NCBI RefSeq assembly: GCF_001645185.1 | Contig: NZ_LXTQ01000001.1 | Location: 186,001-250,000 of the forward strand | Direction of reading: 5' to 3' | DNA: 64,000 bases | Origin: Methylobacillus sp. MM3 | GTDB lineage: Bacteria; Pseudomonadota; Gammaproteobacteria; Burkholderiales; Methylophilaceae | Shown: positions 46,901 through 56,135 of the stretch, piece by piece | Layout: every line of letters begins with the position of its first letter | Position numbering within the stretch: the stretch's first letter is position 1 | Notes under the pieces: generated by a model | What the model was told of the DNA's origin: nothing | Databases searched by the model: none | The model's input: only the letters and a program-made list of their open reading frames with translations | Made by a program: the position numbers and the translations under genes

Positions 46901-48266
46901 TATCACGGCGCAATCCCTGGTGACGGTCGCCCTCGTATCCGGCGACCTGCATCAGGCAGCCGCGGTCTATGGCATCGCCGAGCCGGGTGCGCGGCATGAA
47001 CTGGAGTCCATCCTGTTCGGCGAGCGTCGCAACGCGTTGACGCTGGCGCGGTGGGAGCATACCCCGGCAGCCGTGCTGCAGGCGCTGGCAAGGCTGAGCG
47101 ATAACGCTATCCGGCACCGGCTGGAAAAAAACGCCGGAACCTCGGGGCGCACGCTGTCGCAGCTGTATCAGAGCGAGAGCAACAGCGGGCTGGTCGGTTT
47201 GATCGCGCAGCATCGGCACACGCCGGCCACGGTGCTTGAAAGTATCGCCGCTGGGTCGCAGGACGAGGCCGTGCTCAAGGTGCTGGCTACCAATCCTTCC
47301 GCCAGTGCCAAAGCCCTGCGGACACTGGCGAGCCGGCGCCCGGGCGAGTTCGACGGCGCGCTGGCATCGCACCCGTCGGCGCCAGCCGACCTGCTGGAGT
47401 CGCTGTATGCGTCGGGAAGCGATTATGTGCGGGCGGCGGTCGTTGCACACCTTAATTGCCGCAAGCGGGTGTTGGCGCAGGCGGCGATAGGCGGCGACCC
47501 TCTGGTGCTGCGCCATCTTGCAAGCAATCCGCGCGCGCCGGCGGAGATATTGGCCAGGCTGGCAAGAAACCCTGACGCATCGGTCAGGCGAGCGGTTGCG
47601 GCCAACCCGACTCTGGACAAGGGCAGGCTGGCAGCACTGGCCGATGATGAATCGGAAATGGTTCGCCGAGCCGTGGCAGGGCGGGATGACCTGCCTCCCG
47701 CCATATTGGCCAGGCTGGCCAAGGACGCGGATCACTGGGTAAGGCAGCGCATCGCGCGGCAGCCGGGGACGCCGCTGGAGTTGTTGAATGCGCTGGCGAA
47801 TGAAGATAACGCGGAAGTCCGCCGCGCCGTGGCGCGCAACCCGAAATGCCCGGCATCGCTGCTTGAAAAGCTGGCATGCGACACCCATGCGTGGGTGCGG
47901 GCGGCGGTGGCCTATCAGCCGAAGGCATCGCCCGGATTGATGAAGATTCTGTCGGTGGATAAATCCGTCGACGTGCTGAGCGGCGTGGCTGCGAATCCGC
48001 ATAGTCCGCAAATGCTGATACGGCGGCTCACGCAATCTGCGGAGGCGGATGTGCGGCGCGGGGTCATTTTGAACCCAAGCGCTTCGCGCCAGACCTTGCG
48101 CCTGCTGCTACAGGATCCGTACTACCTGCACAGGGTGCTGCTGGCCGGCCACCCGGCGTTGCAGGATGAGGATAAATGGCCGTTGCACGATGACCCCGAC
48201 CCTACGGTCAGGTTCGCAACGATGCGATGGTTTGCCGGAAAAGTCCCTGCAAAACGCAGGGCTTGA
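46863..48266 (+). CDS. Leucine-rich repeat variant (LRV) protein
   Basis: A 467-residue all-helical repeat protein. Units of about 24 residues recur at least 14 times, in the style of VRRAVAANPTLDKGRLAALADDES, VRQRIARQPGTPLELLNALANEDN and VRRAVARNPKCPASLLEKLACDTH, which is the LRV consensus. No enzyme motif is visible, so it should act as a binding or assembly scaffold. It starts within the last codons of the Fe-S protein gene (about 38-bp overlap) and precedes etfB by 29 bp. An ATG at 46848 is the other possible start. A role in assembling the ETF-linked electron chain is plausible from position only. Confidence 0.82.
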   Translation: MKSGKRPVLKLPDITAQSLVTVALVSGDLHQAAAVYGIAEPGARHELESILFGERRNALTLARWEHTPAAVLQALARLSDNAIRHRLEKNAGTSGRTLSQLYQSESNSGLVGLIAQHRHTPATVLESIAAGSQDEAVLKVLATNPSASAKALRTLASRRPGEFDGALASHPSAPADLLESLYASGSDYVRAAVVAHLNCRKRVLAQAAIGGDPLVLRHLASNPRAPAEILARLARNPDASVRRAVAANPTLDKGRLAALADDESEMVRRAVAGRDDLPPAILARLAKDADHWVRQRIARQPGTPLELLNALANEDNAEVRRAVARNPKCPASLLEKLACDTHAWVRAAVAYQPKASPGLMKILSVDKSVDVLSGVAANPHSPQMLIRRLTQSAEADVRRGVILNPSASRQTLRLLLQDPYYLHRVLLAGHPALQDEDKWPLHDDPDPTVRFATMRWFAGKVPAKRRA

Positions 48267-48295
48267 TTATCGATAGAAGTTAGGAGAAGAGCATC

Positions 48296-49090
48296 ATGAA
48301 AATACTGGTAGCAGTAAAGCAGGTAGCAGCGCTCGACGAGGATTTCGAGTTCCGCGACGACGAACTCGACGTGGACGAGGATTTCCTGTTGTACGACCTC
48401 AACGAGTGGGATGACTTTTCGCTCGAAGAGGCGATGCGCATCAAGGAAGCATCGGAGGGCGAAGTCGAAGTGGTCGTGGTATCGGTTGGCCCGGACCGCG
48501 TAGACGAAAGCCTGCGCAAGTGCCTGGCCAAGGGTGCTGACCGCGCAATCCGCGTGTGGGACGATGCCATGGAAGGTTCCGACTCGATCACGGTGGGACG
48601 CATTCTGGCTGCCGTGGCCAAGAAGGAAGCCCCGGACATGATTTTTGCCGGCGTGCAGTCGTCCGATCAGGCGAATGCCTCCACCGGCATCTCGACCGCT
48701 GCGCATCTCGATTGGCCGCACGCCGCCGTGGTGGCTGGCCTGGAATACAGCCCGGGCGCCAGCAAGGCCGTGGTCCGCCGCGAACTCGAAGGCGGCACCT
48801 TGCAGGAAGTGGAAGTCGCAACGCCGTCCGTGCTCACCATCCAGCTCGGCATCAACAAGCCGCGCTATGCATCCTTGCGCGGCATCAAGCAGGCCGCCGC
48901 CAAGCCGATCGAGGAAATGTCGCTGGGCGACATCGGCCTCACGCCCGCCGACGTGGGCGCGGACGTCGCACTCTCGCGCGTGCGCCGCATGTACGTGCCG
49001 CCCAAGGGCCGCGCGGCGATGATCGAGGGTACGGTCGCCGAGCAGGCCGCCAAGATCATTGCAATCATCAAGGAATACAAAGGGGAATGA
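48296..49090 (+). CDS. etfB: Electron transfer flavoprotein beta subunit
   Basis: A 264-residue EtfB. MKILVAVKQVAALDEDF and DLNEWDDFSLEEAMRIKE are typical of the methylotroph ETF that serves trimethylamine dehydrogenase. VSVGPDRVDESLRKCLAKGADRAIRV and GVQSSDQANASTGISTAAHL bind AMP and form the subunit interface; LGINKPRYASLRGIKQA is the recognition loop that docks onto the dehydrogenase. The stop overlaps the first possible start of etfA. Confidence 0.95.
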   Translation: MKILVAVKQVAALDEDFEFRDDELDVDEDFLLYDLNEWDDFSLEEAMRIKEASEGEVEVVVVSVGPDRVDESLRKCLAKGADRAIRVWDDAMEGSDSITVGRILAAVAKKEAPDMIFAGVQSSDQANASTGISTAAHLDWPHAAVVAGLEYSPGASKAVVRRELEGGTLQEVEVATPSVLTIQLGINKPRYASLRGIKQAAAKPIEEMSLGDIGLTPADVGADVALSRVRRMYVPPKGRAAMIEGTVAEQAAKIIAIIKEYKGE

Positions 49091-49092
49091 AC

Positions 49093-50055
49093 ATGAAAAC
49101 GATATTGGTTATCGCGGAACATCGCCGCAACGAACTCCGCCCGGTCTCTCTTGAAGTGATCGCCGCCGCGCAAAGCCTGCGCCAGTCCGCCGACGACAAG
49201 GTTCTCGTCGCCGTCATCGGCAGCGATGTGCAGGGCTTTGTGCCGGCATTGTCGGTCAAGGGTGTGGATGAAGTCGTCACGGTCAAGACGGCCAGCGCCG
49301 AATTCGATCCGGACATTTTCGAAGCTGCCGTCGCTTCGCTGATCGCTGCGAGAAATCCGGCCGTGGTACTGATGCCGCACTCGGTCGACTCGCTGGGCTT
49401 TGCCGCAACACTGGCGCGCAAGGGCAATTTCGGTTTCGCCACCGACGTGTTCAAGCTGGAATACGATGGCGCGGACCTCGTTGCCACGCGCGGCGGCTAC
49501 AACCAGAAGGTCAACGTGGAAGTGGATTTCCCGGGTAAGGACTGCATCGTACTGGCCGTGCGCGGCAGCGTGTTCAAGGCGGTGGAAGAAACCGGCGCGC
49601 CCGCGGTTTCCGCCGTGGACATGACAGCCCAGGCTTCGCGCAGCAAGAACCTGCAGTTCGTCGAACAGGGCGGTGCGGACGACGTGGACATCACCGGCGT
49701 GGAATTCATCGTCTCCATCGGCCGCGGTATCGGCGAGGAAACCAACGTCGAGCAGTTCCGCGAACTGGCCGACATGACCGGCGCGACGCTGTGCTGCTCG
49801 CGCCCGATCGCGGACGCAGGCTGGCTGCCCAAATCACGCCAGGTCGGCCAATCCGGCAAGGTCGTCGGCGCCTGCAAGCTGTATCTCGCGATGGGTATTT
49901 CCGGCTCGATCCAGCACATGGCCGGCATGAAGCACGTGCCGACCATCGTGGCGGTCAATACCGATCCGGGCGCATCCATCTTCACCATCGCCAAGTACGG
50001 CGTCGTCGGCGATATCTTCGAGATCGAAGAAGAGCTGCGTAGCCAGATGGCCTGA
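49093..50055 (+). CDS. etfA: Electron transfer flavoprotein alpha subunit
   Basis: A 320-residue EtfA. The N-terminal [24 protein letters not shown] and the C-terminal FAD domain, with [47 protein letters not shown] and [17 protein letters not shown], are complete. The start at 49093 has AGGGG 7 bp upstream; an ATG two codons earlier overlaps etfB. EtfAB takes single electrons from TMADH and DMADH and hands them to the membrane Fe-S protein upstream. Confidence 0.94.
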   Translation: MKTILVIAEHRRNELRPVSLEVIAAAQSLRQSADDKVLVAVIGSDVQGFVPALSVKGVDEVVTVKTASAEFDPDIFEAAVASLIAARNPAVVLMPHSVDSLGFAATLARKGNFGFATDVFKLEYDGADLVATRGGYNQKVNVEVDFPGKDCIVLAVRGSVFKAVEETGAPAVSAVDMTAQASRSKNLQFVEQGGADDVDITGVEFIVSIGRGIGEETNVEQFRELADMTGATLCCSRPIADAGWLPKSRQVGQSGKVVGACKLYLAMGISGSIQHMAGMKHVPTIVAVNTDPGASIFTIAKYGVVGDIFEIEEELRSQMA

Positions 50056-50159
50056 CGGCCAGCGGTGTCACCAGGGAGGTGACCCGGTGCGCAGCAGGGC
50101 GAGGGATGTCCTGCTGCGCTGCCTGGGCGCCGAAATGGAATGTTATTCCCAGGAATGCT

Positions 50160-50618
50160 ATGACTCATATCATCAAGCCGAATCTCGAGGGCCGCGCGCT
50201 GCGGATCGGGATAGTGCAATCGCGTTTCAATCCGGAAGTCTGCGCAGGTTTGCTCAGCGCCTGCCTGGCGGAGCTGGATCGGCGAGGCGTATCGGAAAAC
50301 GATATCACGCTGGCGACCGTTCCCGGAGCGCTTGAGATTCCCGTGGTGCTGGGCGCCATGGCTACGAGCCGGAAATACGACGGGCTGATTGCGCTGGGCG
50401 CGATCATACGCGGCGAGACTTATCACTTTGAAGTGGTATCCAACGAGTCCGCACGCGGCATCGGCCAGATATCGGTGCTGTATGACCTGCCGGTTGCCAA
50501 TGCTGTCCTGACCACGGAAAACGATGCGCAGGCGGTGGCCAGAATGTATGTGAAAGGCGCAGAAGCCGCGCAAGTGGTCATTGAAATGATCCATTTGCTG
50601 AACGACCCCAATTTATAA
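50160..50618 (+). CDS. ribH: 6,7-dimethyl-8-ribityllumazine synthase
   Basis: A 152-residue lumazine synthase, the penultimate riboflavin enzyme. [36 protein letters not shown] and [23 protein letters not shown] (catalytic His) are diagnostic. The ATG at 50160 follows AGGAATG-type sequence. It lies about 100 bp after etfA in the same direction, away from any other riboflavin gene here except ribBA, which suggests it serves flavin demand of the amine dehydrogenases. Confidence 0.93.
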   Translation: MTHIIKPNLEGRALRIGIVQSRFNPEVCAGLLSACLAELDRRGVSENDITLATVPGALEIPVVLGAMATSRKYDGLIALGAIIRGETYHFEVVSNESARGIGQISVLYDLPVANAVLTTENDAQAVARMYVKGAEAAQVVIEMIHLLNDPNL

Positions 50619-50633
50619 AAAACAAGGGTAAAA

Positions 50634-51635
50634 ATGATGGCCTGGAAACTGGTAAGCATGTCCCATGTGAAGTCGCTCGCGGGTGCAGTCGAGTCTCTCA
50701 AGAATGGCCAATCCCATACTGCACTGCAGCATCTGCCCAAGTGGATGGCGGATGCCTTGAGTACGCCATTGCAGGCCGTGGAAACCGCCATGCGCGAATT
50801 GCGCGACCGCCACCGGGAAGATCAGGCGGCAATCGAATCGCAACTGCACGTGCTCAGGCAAAAAAATGAAGAGCTGATCCTCACTACGGACAAGATGCAG
50901 GAATCTCTGGGCGATTCGGAGGAATTGCTGAGTGCGGCCAGGACCGAGTCGGAAATGCTGCGTTCGCAGCTCGAAGTCGTTCAGGCCGAGCTGGAGGATT
51001 ACACCCTGGCCAAATCGGTGCTGACCGAAGGTTTCTGGGTGTTGCACATGGTGGGCGGCGATCCGGACCACCCGCAAAGCACCATCTGCTGGTCGCAGCA
51101 ATTCCGCGAACTCTTGGGCTACCAGCGCGAGGAAGGCTTCCCCGACGGCTGGCAAAGCTGGACCAATGCGATACACCCGGAAGACATGGCGGCTACCTTG
51201 AAGGCGTTTTCCCGGCATATCGAAGACCGCACCGGAGGCACTCCTTACGTTGCCGAATACCGATTGAAAAACGCGCGCGGCGAATACGTCTGGTATCGCG
51301 AGCGCGCTGCGACAACGCGCAACGAGAACGGCACGCCCATCAAGTCTGCCGGAGCGATACGCGACATCAGCGACGAGCGGGCGGCGCGCGATTTGCACTC
51401 CATCGAAATGCAGCGCGCCGAAGCAAGCATGCGCGAGATCCTCTCCGTGGCGGATGTCATTTCCGAGATCACGCAGCAAACCAACCTGCTCGCATTGAAT
51501 GCCGCGATCGAAGCGGCGAGGGCGGGCGAGGCCGGGCGCGGTTTTGCCGTGGTGGCCGACGAGGTGCGCAAGCTCGTAGACCGTACCGCGCTGGCCAACG
51601 ATCAGATCCGCGACATGGCAAAACGCAGTTCCTGA
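50634..51635 (+). CDS. Soluble PAS-domain chemoreceptor-like protein
   Basis: A 333-residue protein without membrane helices. An N-terminal coiled coil (about 25-125) is followed by a PAS domain (about 130-250; [19 protein letters not shown] and [20 protein letters not shown]) and a short methyl-accepting-type signalling tip with [40 protein letters not shown]. The signalling domain is cut short compared with full MCPs. PAS binds FAD or haem in Aer-like sensors, so it may report redox state. It lies 16 bp after ribH. Confidence 0.85.
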   Translation: MMAWKLVSMSHVKSLAGAVESLKNGQSHTALQHLPKWMADALSTPLQAVETAMRELRDRHREDQAAIESQLHVLRQKNEELILTTDKMQESLGDSEELLSAARTESEMLRSQLEVVQAELEDYTLAKSVLTEGFWVLHMVGGDPDHPQSTICWSQQFRELLGYQREEGFPDGWQSWTNAIHPEDMAATLKAFSRHIEDRTGGTPYVAEYRLKNARGEYVWYRERAATTRNENGTPIKSAGAIRDISDERAARDLHSIEMQRAEASMREILSVADVISEITQQTNLLALNAAIEAARAGEAGRGFAVVADEVRKLVDRTALANDQIRDMAKRSS

Positions 51636-51641
51636 CGCATG

Positions 51642-51668
51642 CCCCGGCACAGGCCGTGCCGGGGCTTT
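51642..51668 (+). terminator. Rho-independent terminator
   Basis: CCCCGGCAC pairs with GTGCCGGGG around a 5-base loop, then CTTTC. It separates the etf/ribH transcript from dmmDABC. Confidence 0.7.
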
Positions 51669-51674
51669 CGACGC

Positions 51675-51733
51675 TACCTCTTAAGTAGTACCCCTTGAAG
51701 AGAATTTCAGGCGGTTCCCGGTTTGGCTATTGT
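51675..51733 (+). promoter_or_regulatory. NarL-type box promoter 7 (dmmDABC)
   Basis: TACCTCT-TA-AGTAGTA (51675-51690), 14 nt, TTTCAG (-35, 51705-51710), 17 nt, TATTGT (-10, 51728-51733). This places the start codon of dmmD at 51767, not at the in-frame codon at 51695. Confidence 0.72.
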
Positions 51734-51766
51734 TGCTCCAACAACAGCCACAATGGAGCAACAGAA

Positions 51767-52885
51767 ATGCCGAGAAATTCCATTCTAAACGACCGTCATG
51801 TCGAGCTCGGTTCCAAGCTTGACGGCGACACCTGGAATGACATGCCTATTCCCTGGAGCTATCGCACCTGTCCGCATGACGAGGTCGTGGCTGTTCGAAG
51901 CCGGGCGGGGCTTTACGATGTAACTGCGCTGAACATTATCAACGTCAGCGGACCGGATGCGGAGAGCGTGCTCGACCGCCTGGTGGCGATCGATGTCACC
52001 GGCATCAAGCCAGGCACCTCGCGGCTCGCGGCTGAGCTGGATGAAAATGGCGCAATCTGCGACGACATCATGATCATCCGCGACAGCAAGACCGAGTTCC
52101 GCGTATCGCACGGCAGCGGCAAGACGCCGCAGCAGCTGGCAATGCTGGCCAAGGGCAAGGATGTCAAGATCGAGTCCGACCAGGATGTGCATATCCTTTC
52201 CCTGCAAGGCCCTAAATCGCTCGATATCCTGGCTCCGCACCTCGGCTTCAAACTGGCCGACCTTCCATACTTCAAGCATGAAAAAACCACCTTGTTCGGC
52301 TGCGACGTGTACGTGGCTCGCGGCGGCTATTCCGGCGAGCGCGGCTACGAAGTCTATTGCGCCGCCAAGGATGCCGTGCATCTGTGGGACAGCATCCTCG
52401 AAGCCGGCAAACCGTTCGGCGTCATTCCCGCTTCATGGAATTCGCTGGAGCTAACCCGCATGGAAGCCGGATTGCTGTTCTTCCCGTTTGAAATGCCGGA
52501 AGGCGATACCACCCCGTGGGAAGTCAACATGGGCTGGGGCGTCGATCTCGACAAGAAGGGCGATTACATCGGCAAGGACGCCGTACTGAAACTGCGCGGC
52601 CGCGAGCGTGTGAAACACACCGGCCTCGTTTGCGACAGCGCCGAAGCGCCCGCTTCCGGGGCCAAGATACTCAAGGACGGCAAGGAAATCGGCATCGTCA
52701 CCAGCGGCAGCTTCAGCCGCAATCTGATGCTGTCGATCGGGATGGTGCATGTGAAGCCCGAGTTCTCGCAGGCGGGTACGCAAGTGGATGTGGTGAGCAA
52801 CGGCAAGACCGTCAAGGGCCGCATCGCGCGTACGCCATTTTACGACCCGATGCGCCTGCGGACGCATCCGGAAGGCGCCAAGTAG
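51767..52885 (+). CDS. dmmD: GcvT-family aminomethyltransferase of dimethylamine monooxygenase (DmmD)
   Basis: A 372-residue T-protein homologue. GLYDVTALNIINVSGPDAESVLDRLVAIDV, GGYSGERGYEVYC and WNSLELTRMEAGLLFFPFEMPEGDTTPWEVNMGWGVDLDKKGDYIGKDA are the folate-binding folds of the family. In dmm clusters this protein joins formaldehyde released from dimethylamine to tetrahydrofolate. The start at 51767 has GGAG upstream and lies 34 bp after the promoter -10. Gene order dmmD-A-B-C is as in marine roseobacters. Confidence 0.85.
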   Translation: MPRNSILNDRHVELGSKLDGDTWNDMPIPWSYRTCPHDEVVAVRSRAGLYDVTALNIINVSGPDAESVLDRLVAIDVTGIKPGTSRLAAELDENGAICDDIMIIRDSKTEFRVSHGSGKTPQQLAMLAKGKDVKIESDQDVHILSLQGPKSLDILAPHLGFKLADLPYFKHEKTTLFGCDVYVARGGYSGERGYEVYCAAKDAVHLWDSILEAGKPFGVIPASWNSLELTRMEAGLLFFPFEMPEGDTTPWEVNMGWGVDLDKKGDYIGKDAVLKLRGRERVKHTGLVCDSAEAPASGAKILKDGKEIGIVTSGSFSRNLMLSIGMVHVKPEFSQAGTQVDVVSNGKTVKGRIARTPFYDPMRLRTHPEGAK

Positions 52886-52928
52886 GCTGCCACGATTCAA
52901 GTAACAGGGCGACAGGATCAGAAAGATT

Positions 52929-53531
52929 ATGGAACGTGGTTACAGGATAAGAAGCAAGCCTAATTACGAAACGCTGATGTGGCGGGAAAAGGCATCGGCG
53001 CAGGTGGTGGTGGCGAAAGGAGCCGGTGGCTTGGCGGTGTTGCAGCTGTTTCAGCAAATGTACCCCACACAGCCGGTCACTGTGTTTTATGTACGAGGCA
53101 ACGGGTCCGATACGGATCATTCGGCGACCCTGGCCAGGGTCGTCGGCGACGCGATCAAGCTGTTCGACAGCGAGACGGATGCACTCTATGCGTTTTACCG
53201 CAGCCTTCCGGACTTCCGCATGGGCACACGTTTCTACGTGTCGGGCACGGAAAGCTTCATGTGGTCTTTATGCAAGCTGGCAAAGCTGTTCGACATTCAG
53301 GAAAGCGAAATCATGATGGAGCTTTCCAACAGTCTGGCCAGGCCGGTGTACTGCGTGCATTGCAAGGGAACCACGCCGGATGTGACGACCAACATCGCGA
53401 CCTGCAGCAAGTGTTCCAGAAAACTCTTCGTCCGGGATCATTTTTCCAGGCACCTGGGGGCCTACATGGGCCTGATGGTCGATGCCGAGAACCCGGGTGA
53501 AGTCCCCGAAATCGAGGAGATTTACCCATGA
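52929..53531 (+). CDS. dmmA: Dimethylamine monooxygenase subunit DmmA
   Basis: A 200-residue protein of the DmmA family. RFYVSGTESFMWSLCKLAKLF and the C-terminal zinc ribbon VYCVHCKGTT...ATCSKCSRKLFVRDHFSRHLGAYMGLMVDAENPGE are its marks (two CxxC pairs). It is one of three proteins required for NADPH- and O2-dependent demethylation of dimethylamine; its exact task is unclear. It overlaps dmmB by 4 bp. Confidence 0.83.
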   Translation: MERGYRIRSKPNYETLMWREKASAQVVVAKGAGGLAVLQLFQQMYPTQPVTVFYVRGNGSDTDHSATLARVVGDAIKLFDSETDALYAFYRSLPDFRMGTRFYVSGTESFMWSLCKLAKLFDIQESEIMMELSNSLARPVYCVHCKGTTPDVTTNIATCSKCSRKLFVRDHFSRHLGAYMGLMVDAENPGEVPEIEEIYP

Positions 53532-54481
53532 GCACGCTCAATGTCCGGGTGGCCGCCATCGAGCAGGTGACCCCCCTAGTCAAGCATTTCACGCTGATGC
53601 GGGAAGACGGCCAGCATTTTCCGACCTTTTCCGGTGGCAGCCACGTCGTGGTGGCGATGGACATCAACGGCCGCACGCACCGCAATGCCTACTCGCTGAT
53701 GGGCTCGCCTGACGATACCGAGGCTTATCATATTTCGGTGCGGCGGCAGGAGCATTCGCGCGGCGGTTCCGTGTTCATGCACGACAACGTCGTCGAAGGT
53801 TCGCAGCTGCAGATCACGATGCCGGTCAACCTGTTCTCGCTGTCCAAAATGGGCCGCAAACATATCCTGATCGCTGGCGGCATCGGCATTACGCCCTTCA
53901 TGTCGCAATTGCACGATATACAGCGCAACGGCTACAACTACGAACTGCACTACGCGTTCCGCTCGCTCGAGCATGGCGCGTTCAGCGATCAACTCAAGGC
54001 GCGCTGCGGCAACCATGCACATATCTACGTCGACCGGCTGGGGCAGAAACTGGATCTTCGCGAATTGCTGGGTTCGCAGCCGCTGGGAACGCACGTGTAT
54101 GTCTGCGGGCCGTCCTCGATGGTGACGGCGGTGCTGGAAACCGCACGCGAGCTGGGCTGGCCGGAAAACCACATCCACAGCGAACAGTTCACCGCGCCGC
54201 CGATGGGTGATGCCTTCACGGTACAGCTGGCCAAATCCAAGACCGAGATCACAGTACCGAACGACATCACGCTGCTCGAGGCGCTGGAAACGGCCGGGGT
54301 CAATCCCGACTCGCTGTGCCGTGGCGGCGCCTGCGGCCGCTGCGAGCTCGACGTGCTGGAGCTGGATGGCGAAATCTTCCACCACGACCATTACCTGAGC
54401 GATGCCGAAAAAGCCTCGAACAGGAAAATCATGCCCTGCGTCTCCCGCGCGCGCTGCACGCATATGTTATTGGATATCTAA
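53528..54481 (+). CDS. dmmB: Dimethylamine monooxygenase reductase subunit (DmmB; PDR/VanB family)
   Basis: A 317-residue phthalate-dioxygenase-reductase-type protein: FMN domain (RNAYSLMGSPDD), NAD(P)H domain (HILIAGGIGITPFMSQL, YVCGPSSMVTAVL) and a C-terminal plant-type 2Fe-2S domain (SLCRGGACGRCELDVLE with a distal PCVSRA). It carries electrons from NAD(P)H to the haem subunit DmmC. It is coupled to dmmA by a 4-bp overlap and 10 bp ahead of dmmC. Confidence 0.9.
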   Translation: MSTLNVRVAAIEQVTPLVKHFTLMREDGQHFPTFSGGSHVVVAMDINGRTHRNAYSLMGSPDDTEAYHISVRRQEHSRGGSVFMHDNVVEGSQLQITMPVNLFSLSKMGRKHILIAGGIGITPFMSQLHDIQRNGYNYELHYAFRSLEHGAFSDQLKARCGNHAHIYVDRLGQKLDLRELLGSQPLGTHVYVCGPSSMVTAVLETARELGWPENHIHSEQFTAPPMGDAFTVQLAKSKTEITVPNDITLLEALETAGVNPDSLCRGGACGRCELDVLELDGEIFHHDHYLSDAEKASNRKIMPCVSRARCTHMLLDI

Positions 54482-54491
54482 AGGAACCATC

Positions 54492-55535
54492 ATGGGCTGC
54501 CTAGCATTCAAGAAAGAAACCTTCCGCGACGACTACACCTATCGCAATTCGCCGGAAGCGATCCACCGTTTCCCTTTTCCATTCCCGGAAGACAAGTACA
54601 TGTACTCGGTCAACATCGAGCCGCATGTCAGCATCAAGCCCGGTTCGGTGTTCGAGTTTCCGTTCGACATCGACGAGCACTATGTCGCCGAGTGCCAGGA
54701 CAAGGCGATCACGCTGGCCAAGGATCCGGGCCGCTATGCTGTGCTGCCGCACATGATGGACGCGCAGTGGGACGTGCTGGAGCTGATCATGGAATCCCTG
54801 TCGCGGGATTACCCCGACCAGTTCAAGCTGACTAAGGACGGCAACCGCTGGACCTGGCACAACCTGCCGCTGGGCATCCAGGATACCTTCACCTTCGGCG
54901 ACCGCTCCACGATGGCGATGGACCCATTCGAATATATCGGCCGCCAGACCCAGGGCGACTTCGTGTTGCTGGACCAGCGCGAAGGCACGCTGTTCGCGGA
55001 CGCCGGCTGCATCACCAGCCAGGCGGACTGGTCGCTGGCGTTCGATGTTGGCATGTCCTGGCACCAATGGCACGCACCGGTACCGCGCGCGACGGAAATC
55101 GGCGTGATGGATCGCGCGCTCAAGTTCATGATGAACCTGCAGTTGGGTAGCCCGGTCCGTCGCCTGAACTGGACCATGACCATCAACCCGCGACTGGACA
55201 CCTCGCCGGAAAATTATCCGCAATGGGGGACCGACCGCAATACCGTCACCCCGGAAAACGCCGGCGACAAGATACATCTGCGGGTCGAGTTACAGACGCT
55301 GTTCCGGCTGCCGCGCAGCAACGGCATCGTCTTCAGCATCCGTTGCTACCTGATCAGCCTGAACGAATTGGCCACCTATCCGCGCTGGGCAAAGCGCTTT
55401 CACCGGATATTGCGCGAGCTGCATCCCGACCTGATCGAATACAAGGGACTGACAAAATTCCATCAAATCGCGGTCGACTGGCTGGCACGCTTTGACGACG
55501 GTGCGGCGCTGGAGATCGGGACGCAACCGGAATAG
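54492..55535 (+). CDS. dmmC: Haem-dependent oxidative N-demethylase subunit (DmmC; DUF3445)
   Basis: A 347-residue protein of the haem-dependent oxidative N-demethylase (DUF3445) family. GRYAVLPHMMDAQWDVLELIMESLSRDYP, LDQREGTLFADAGCITSQADWSLAFDVGMSWHQWHAPVPRA, and LRVELQTLFRLPRSNGIVFSIRCYLISL are its conserved blocks. It is the likely catalytic subunit that hydroxylates the methyl group of dimethylamine. The ATG at 54492 follows AAGGAAC; the frame is open further upstream inside dmmB. Confidence 0.86.
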   Translation: MGCLAFKKETFRDDYTYRNSPEAIHRFPFPFPEDKYMYSVNIEPHVSIKPGSVFEFPFDIDEHYVAECQDKAITLAKDPGRYAVLPHMMDAQWDVLELIMESLSRDYPDQFKLTKDGNRWTWHNLPLGIQDTFTFGDRSTMAMDPFEYIGRQTQGDFVLLDQREGTLFADAGCITSQADWSLAFDVGMSWHQWHAPVPRATEIGVMDRALKFMMNLQLGSPVRRLNWTMTINPRLDTSPENYPQWGTDRNTVTPENAGDKIHLRVELQTLFRLPRSNGIVFSIRCYLISLNELATYPRWAKRFHRILRELHPDLIEYKGLTKFHQIAVDWLARFDDGAALEIGTQPE

Positions 55536-55576
55536 CCGCGGCTGCGCCGCTCAGGCAGTGGAAAGGAGTGCATGAA

Positions 55577-55993
55577 ATGATACAGAGCAAACCGGTAGGT
55601 GCCCGTACGGTCCGCCAGTCGCTGTATAGCCAGATCGGTGGTGAAGCCGGTGTGAAACAGCTGGTGGAAACTTTTTATGATCTGATCGAGCAGCATCCGG
55701 AAGGGCATGCCGTCAACCTTCTACATCTTCGCGGGCATGGCGTGGCGCACTCGCGGGTCGAACAATTCAATTTCCTGTCCGGCTTCCTGGGCGGCCCTAA
55801 CCTATATGCCGAGAAATACGGGCATTCGAACGTGCGCTTCATGCACGAGCACGTTGAAATCAATGCGGCGGCCAAGGACGCCTGGCTGACCTGCATGGAT
55901 ATGGCGATCGATGAAGTCGGTTACGCCCCGGAATTGAAAGAAGAATTGATGCGCAACTTTACCGTGGTAGCCGATTTGCTTGTGAACCGATGA
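55577..55993 (+). CDS. Truncated haemoglobin-like protein
   Basis: A 138-residue truncated (2/2) globin, probably group II. LYSQIGGEAGVKQLVETFYDLIEQHPEG is the start of the fold (B-helix Phe-Tyr), and SGFLGGPNLYAEKYGHSNVRFMHEHVEINAAAKDAWLTCM contains the proximal-His region typical of group II. The start at 55577 has AGGAG 8 bp upstream. It lies downstream of dmmC, so it may share the operon and manage O2 for the monooxygenase; this is inferred. Confidence 0.85.
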   Translation: MIQSKPVGARTVRQSLYSQIGGEAGVKQLVETFYDLIEQHPEGHAVNLLHLRGHGVAHSRVEQFNFLSGFLGGPNLYAEKYGHSNVRFMHEHVEINAAAKDAWLTCMDMAIDEVGYAPELKEELMRNFTVVADLLVNR

Positions 55994-56014
55994 TCGGAAG
56001 TGCGGATTGTTGTT

Positions 56015-56088
56015 TTAATGCAACATTATTTCATTTTATTTAATTTTTTGTTACCCATTATTAATAATATGAAATTAAATTGCATTAA
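56015..56088. promoter_or_regulatory. Nested inverted repeats upstream of the porin gene
   Basis: TTAATGCAA (56015-56023) / TTGCATTAA (56080-56088) and, inside, ATTTCAT (56028-56034) / ATGAAAT (56069-56075) are perfect inverted pairs in an AT-rich stretch. The left part also contains TTTCATTTTATTTAA, which recurs exactly at 6013 upstream of mgdA. Confidence 0.5.
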
Positions 56089-56135
56089 GATATACATGTT
56101 TTAAAAGCGGTTTCATTCACTTTAGGGAGATCACA

